Both the position numbers and the translations under genes were made by a program. 14,472 nt of DNA from Azohydromonas lata NBRC 102462 (GTDB lineage Bacteria > Pseudomonadota > Gammaproteobacteria > Burkholderiales > Burkholderiaceae_C), in NCBI GenBank assembly GCA_945878385.1, contig CAMCTE010000046.1, positions 1 through 14,472 of the forward strand, read 5' to 3'. Positions 14,052-14,472 of the stretch are shown here, piece after piece (the first letter of the stretch is position 1; each line of letters begins with the position of its first letter). The notes under the pieces are model-generated. The model was not told the DNA's origin. It saw nothing but the letters and a program-made list of their open reading frames with translations, and did not search any database.

Positions 14052-14472
14052 TCAATCGCCACGCAACCAACGGCGGATTCGCGCATGCCAAGAAATGGGG
14101 GGCGAGACGGGTTCGGCGGGTGCCGTGTGGTGAGGTGGGGTTTCCTCACCCACCCAGGGGCCGGTGCTGTGGCTGGACGGCGCAGCGATGGGATGTGCCG
14201 GCTGCCGCTGCGCAAACGCGGAGTTTTCAGCGGAATTGATGGACAGATGGTGCGGCGCTGACCGCTGGTTGTCGGCGCCGGCATCCAGAGGCGGGTCTGA
14301 GGCCGAAAGCCCCGATTGGAAGGCGGAGCGCCCCAGGTTGATAGGCGTGGCGGCGGCTGATGTGGCCGCTGTTGTGGCCGCTGTTGTTGCCGCTGTTGTT
14401 GCCGCTGTTGTTGCCGCTGTCATTGCGGCTGCGGTGGTCACGGTAGCGGTCGCCGCCGCGCTTGTGGCCGAT
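14052..14472 (-). CDS. C-terminal end of an unidentified low-complexity protein, reading frame uncertain
   Basis: Two minus-strand frames are open to the right edge. The frame ending at 14052 encodes an Ala/Thr-rich run followed by a Ser/Pro/His-rich tail ending in ARIRRWLRGD. The other ends at 14227 and reads GHKRGGDRYRDHRSRNDSG, then SGNN repeats, then RRHAYQPGAL. From 14472 to about 14340 the second frame has C or G in 41 of 44 third positions against roughly half in the first, so it looks like the true coding frame there. Below about 14340 the first frame has the better third-position bias. This is what a frameshift near the repeats, or a gene that simply ends in poorly conserved sequence, would look like. 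The Arg/Gly/Asn-rich tail resembles those of RNA-binding proteins such as helicases or pseudouridine synthases, but I cannot identify it. Confidence 0.35.
   Translation of the reverse strand, partial: SATSAAATATVTTAAAMTAATTAATTAATTAATTAATSAAATPINLGRSAFQSGLSASDPPLDAGADNQRSAPHHLSINSAENSAFAQRQPAHPIAAPSSHSTGPWVGEETPPHHTAPAEPVSPPISWHARIRRWLRGD
14353..14436. repeat. 12-bp tandem repeat, about five good and two degenerate copies
   Basis: On the plus strand the unit is GCCGCTGTTGTT. Copies at 14365, 14377, 14389, 14401 and 14413 are identical or differ at a few positions, and degenerate copies flank them at 14353 and 14425. The period is a multiple of three, so copy-number changes would keep the reading frame. 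On the minus strand it encodes SGNN repeats in one frame and TAAT repeats in another. Confidence 0.85.

Noticed and set aside
14340..14472. Plus-strand hydrophobic Val/Ala repeat protein
   Set aside because: It is the complement of the 12-bp repeat. There is no start codon with a ribosome site, and the third-position bias supports the minus strand.
1..14472. CRISPR arrays, tRNA or rRNA genes, insertion sequences
   Set aside because: No repeat-spacer pattern, tRNA-like cloverleaf, rRNA sequence, transposase or terminal inverted repeats were seen on either strand.

Overview
The window is almost entirely one type VI secretion system (T6SS) locus. All recognisable genes lie on the minus strand, so transcription runs from high to low coordinates. 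GC-rich DNA, heavy use of C or G in third codon positions and the gene order tssB-tssC-hcp-tssE-tssF-tssG-tssH(clpV)-vgrG followed by tssJ-tssK suggest a betaproteobacterium, probably of the order Burkholderiales (a Comamonadaceae-like organism is my best guess). This placement is an inference, because there is no rRNA or other phylogenetic marker in the window.

Region by region, in transcription order: (a) 14472-14052 is the tail of an unidentified reading frame. It contains a 12-bp tandem repeat, and the correct coding frame is uncertain. (b) 14051-13873 is the leader and likely promoter region of tssB, with two short inverted repeats. (c) 13872-5101 is the structural block: sheath (tssB, tssC), inner tube (hcp), baseplate (tssE, tssF, tssG) and sheath-recycling ATPase (tssH/clpV). 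(d) 5104-2008 is the spike cassette: a VgrG without a C-terminal toxin, a YwqK/MORN_2-type repeat protein, and a DUF4280 PAAR-like protein with no histidine. These three genes and clpV are joined by 1- to 4-base overlaps or near-overlaps. (e) 1976-1710 is a small single-pass membrane protein I do not recognise. (f) 1709-1392 is an AT-rich gap with weak terminator-like and promoter-like features. (g) 1391-1 starts a second block: the outer-membrane lipoprotein tssJ and the baseplate-to-membrane connector tssK, whose C-terminal half lies beyond the left edge.

Together these genes encode the contractile tail (TssB/TssC around Hcp, tipped by VgrG and the PAAR-like protein), the baseplate (TssE/F/G/K) and the start of the trans-envelope complex (TssJ; TssL and TssM would be expected further left). 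No tssA, tssL, tssM, recognisable toxin or assured immunity gene lies in the window. The parts that are not routine are the spike cassette with its repeat protein and Cys/Met-rich tip, the small membrane protein, and the repeat-bearing right edge.
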